NCBI GenBank assembly: GCA_016714445.1
Contig: JADJNF010000009.1
Coordinates: 310,001-374,000, forward strand
Length of the DNA stretch: 64,000 nt
Direction of reading: 5' to 3'
Origin: Saprospiraceae bacterium
GTDB taxonomy: Bacteria > Bacteroidota > Bacteroidia > Chitinophagales > Saprospiraceae
Below are positions 63,364 to 64,000 of the stretch, piece by piece (position 1 is the stretch's first letter; each line of letters opens with the position of its first letter). Made by a program: the position numbers and the translations under genes. The notes under the pieces are model-generated. The model ran no database searches. It was not told the DNA's origin and saw only the letters and a program-made list of their open reading frames with translations.

Positions 63364-64000
63364 TCAGATTTTGAAGCCTGTATTTCTAAGTTCATTTAGT
63401 TCTTTTTCGTCAAACCTGTTAATATTTTTCTTTAATATACTTGGCTTATTAAATCTTCTTTCTACCCAAGTATACAAGTTTTGATATCGTCCTTCGATAA
63501 TTTTTATTGGGTACCATTGTCCTGTTTCTTTTCTATGTTGTTTCCACTCATCTGTATTGTCGGAATATTTCTCGTGAATTTTATCCCAAACGAAGTCGTC
63601 ATTAAAATGATACTTCCAAGCGAATTCAATTTCTTGAATAGTTTTAGCATTTAACTTTTCCTTTTTATCTACCTGTTTAAATAATCTTGTTCTCCATTCT
63701 TGTCTGTTCGGATTTTCAGCTTTGTATAAATCTTCAATTAGTCTTGCGAAAACAGATTTTAAATCTCTGCTGGTTTTGAAAAGTCAAATCCTAATTTTTC
63801 TATTTTTCTCTAACATCAAGTCTTTTCCTTTCTTGTTTGCAGAGGCAACTCCTACAAGCCAAGTTCCTAATCTATGTTCGCCATATATGTAACGGTGATT
63901 TGCTTTAACATCTTCATTGTTTTTAATAGCTTCTTCAAGTATTTCAAGCCACCTTTCAATGGTGTTCTCTTGATTTTTAATGTGACCATCTTTGAAAAAG
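63364..64000 (-). pseudogene. Partial gene, frameshifted, possible helicase-associated-type repeats
   Basis: The minus-strand reading enters from the right window edge. Pieces in changing frames read ENTIERWLEILEEAIKNNED, YGEHRLGTWLVGVASANKKG, FARLIEDLYKAENPNRQEWR and IEGRYQNLYTWVERRFNKPS, with a stop at 63364-63366. At least two one-base shifts are needed, near 63780 and 63805, both in A runs. LGTWLVGV...EKLGFDF recalls the helicase-associated domain pattern, with low certainty. The start is outside the window. Confidence 0.5.

Larger units (their letters stand above)
41616..64000 (-). mobile_element. Integron-like gene cassette array (no integrase in window)
   Basis: About 20 genes or gene pairs, nearly all on the minus strand, are separated by ~60-bp imperfect palindromes with TAAC and CGTTA ends on the coding strand. 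Several stop codons fall in or next to the palindrome, as in integron cassettes (for example the esterase stop at 47554-47556). Spacers between palindrome and gene are short. Several palindrome families occur, and a block bounded exactly by attC cores is duplicated. Cargo is unrelated and typical of cassettes (toxin-antitoxin, resistance-like, unknown). Coding direction would put attI/intI to the right of 64 kb, or the array is an integrase-less CALIN. The left border is the IS256 element. Confidence 0.75.

Noticed and set aside
43000..64000. Plain transcription terminators between single genes
   Set aside because: The palindromes lack U-runs, share TAAC/CGTTA ends across different inner families, and bound an exact block duplication, which terminators would not.

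Overview
The window looks like a low-GC chromosomal segment of a Bacteroidota bacterium. Several large secreted proteins end in type IX secretion (T9SS) sorting domains, lipoproteins and ECF sigma/anti-sigma pairs are common, and a TAnnTTTG-type promoter can be seen. Saprospiraceae or a relative is a reasonable guess, but there is no rRNA to prove it.

Left part (1-7.1 kb): the 3' end of a T9SS-sorted surface protein, a small hypothetical gene and a secreted two-repeat protein. They sit in gene-poor DNA full of dispersed palindromes, including a ~275-bp repeat present twice. Then comes a type III-B CRISPR-Cas locus (7.1-22.4 kb). Its order is DEDDh exonuclease, CorA-like membrane effector, a small one-TM protein, Cmr1, Cas10 (GGDD cyclase motif intact, no HD domain), Cmr3, Cmr4, Cmr5, Cmr6 and Cas6. 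An AT-rich leader and a ~5.4-kb array of about 56 repeats follow. The CorA plus phosphodiesterase-like pairing points to SAM-AMP-type signalling. No cas1/cas2 is present. The array carries 13 copies of a ~100-bp hairpin-rich element, always at the same point inside a repeat, and six of these copies form a tandem block.

Middle part (22.6-39.9 kb): ordinary chromosome. Two paralogous operons (lipoprotein, ECF sigma factor, membrane-anchored anti-sigma/barrel protein) flank a transaldolase-like aldolase gene, SRP RNA, a pseudouridine synthase, a thioredoxin-like gene with a cytochrome c/copper monooxygenase, gapA and pgk. An IS256-family element (40.0-41.3 kb) follows.

Right part (41.4-64 kb): about 20 short genes or gene pairs, nearly all on the minus strand, separated by ~60-bp imperfect palindromes with TAAC...CGTTA ends. 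This is the layout of an integron gene-cassette array (or a CALIN, an array without integrase). Cargo includes XRE/HigB-type toxin-antitoxin modules, an erythromycin-esterase-family protein, an AbiV-like HEPN protein beside an HExxH protein, ATP-grasp, ParB-like and ankyrin proteins, and WG-repeat lipoproteins. Two copies of a 1,172-bp block are bounded exactly by attC cores. Two ORF-less group II intron-like elements sit at attC-like junctions. No integrase gene is in the window; cassette orientation would place it to the right.

Many otherwise normal genes (cmr1, cmr5, a pseudouridine synthase, the IS256 transposase, a lipoprotein, a higB-like toxin) are broken by single-base changes in A/T homopolymers. 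This suggests sequence error in at least part of these cases, so apparent pseudogenes should be read with care.
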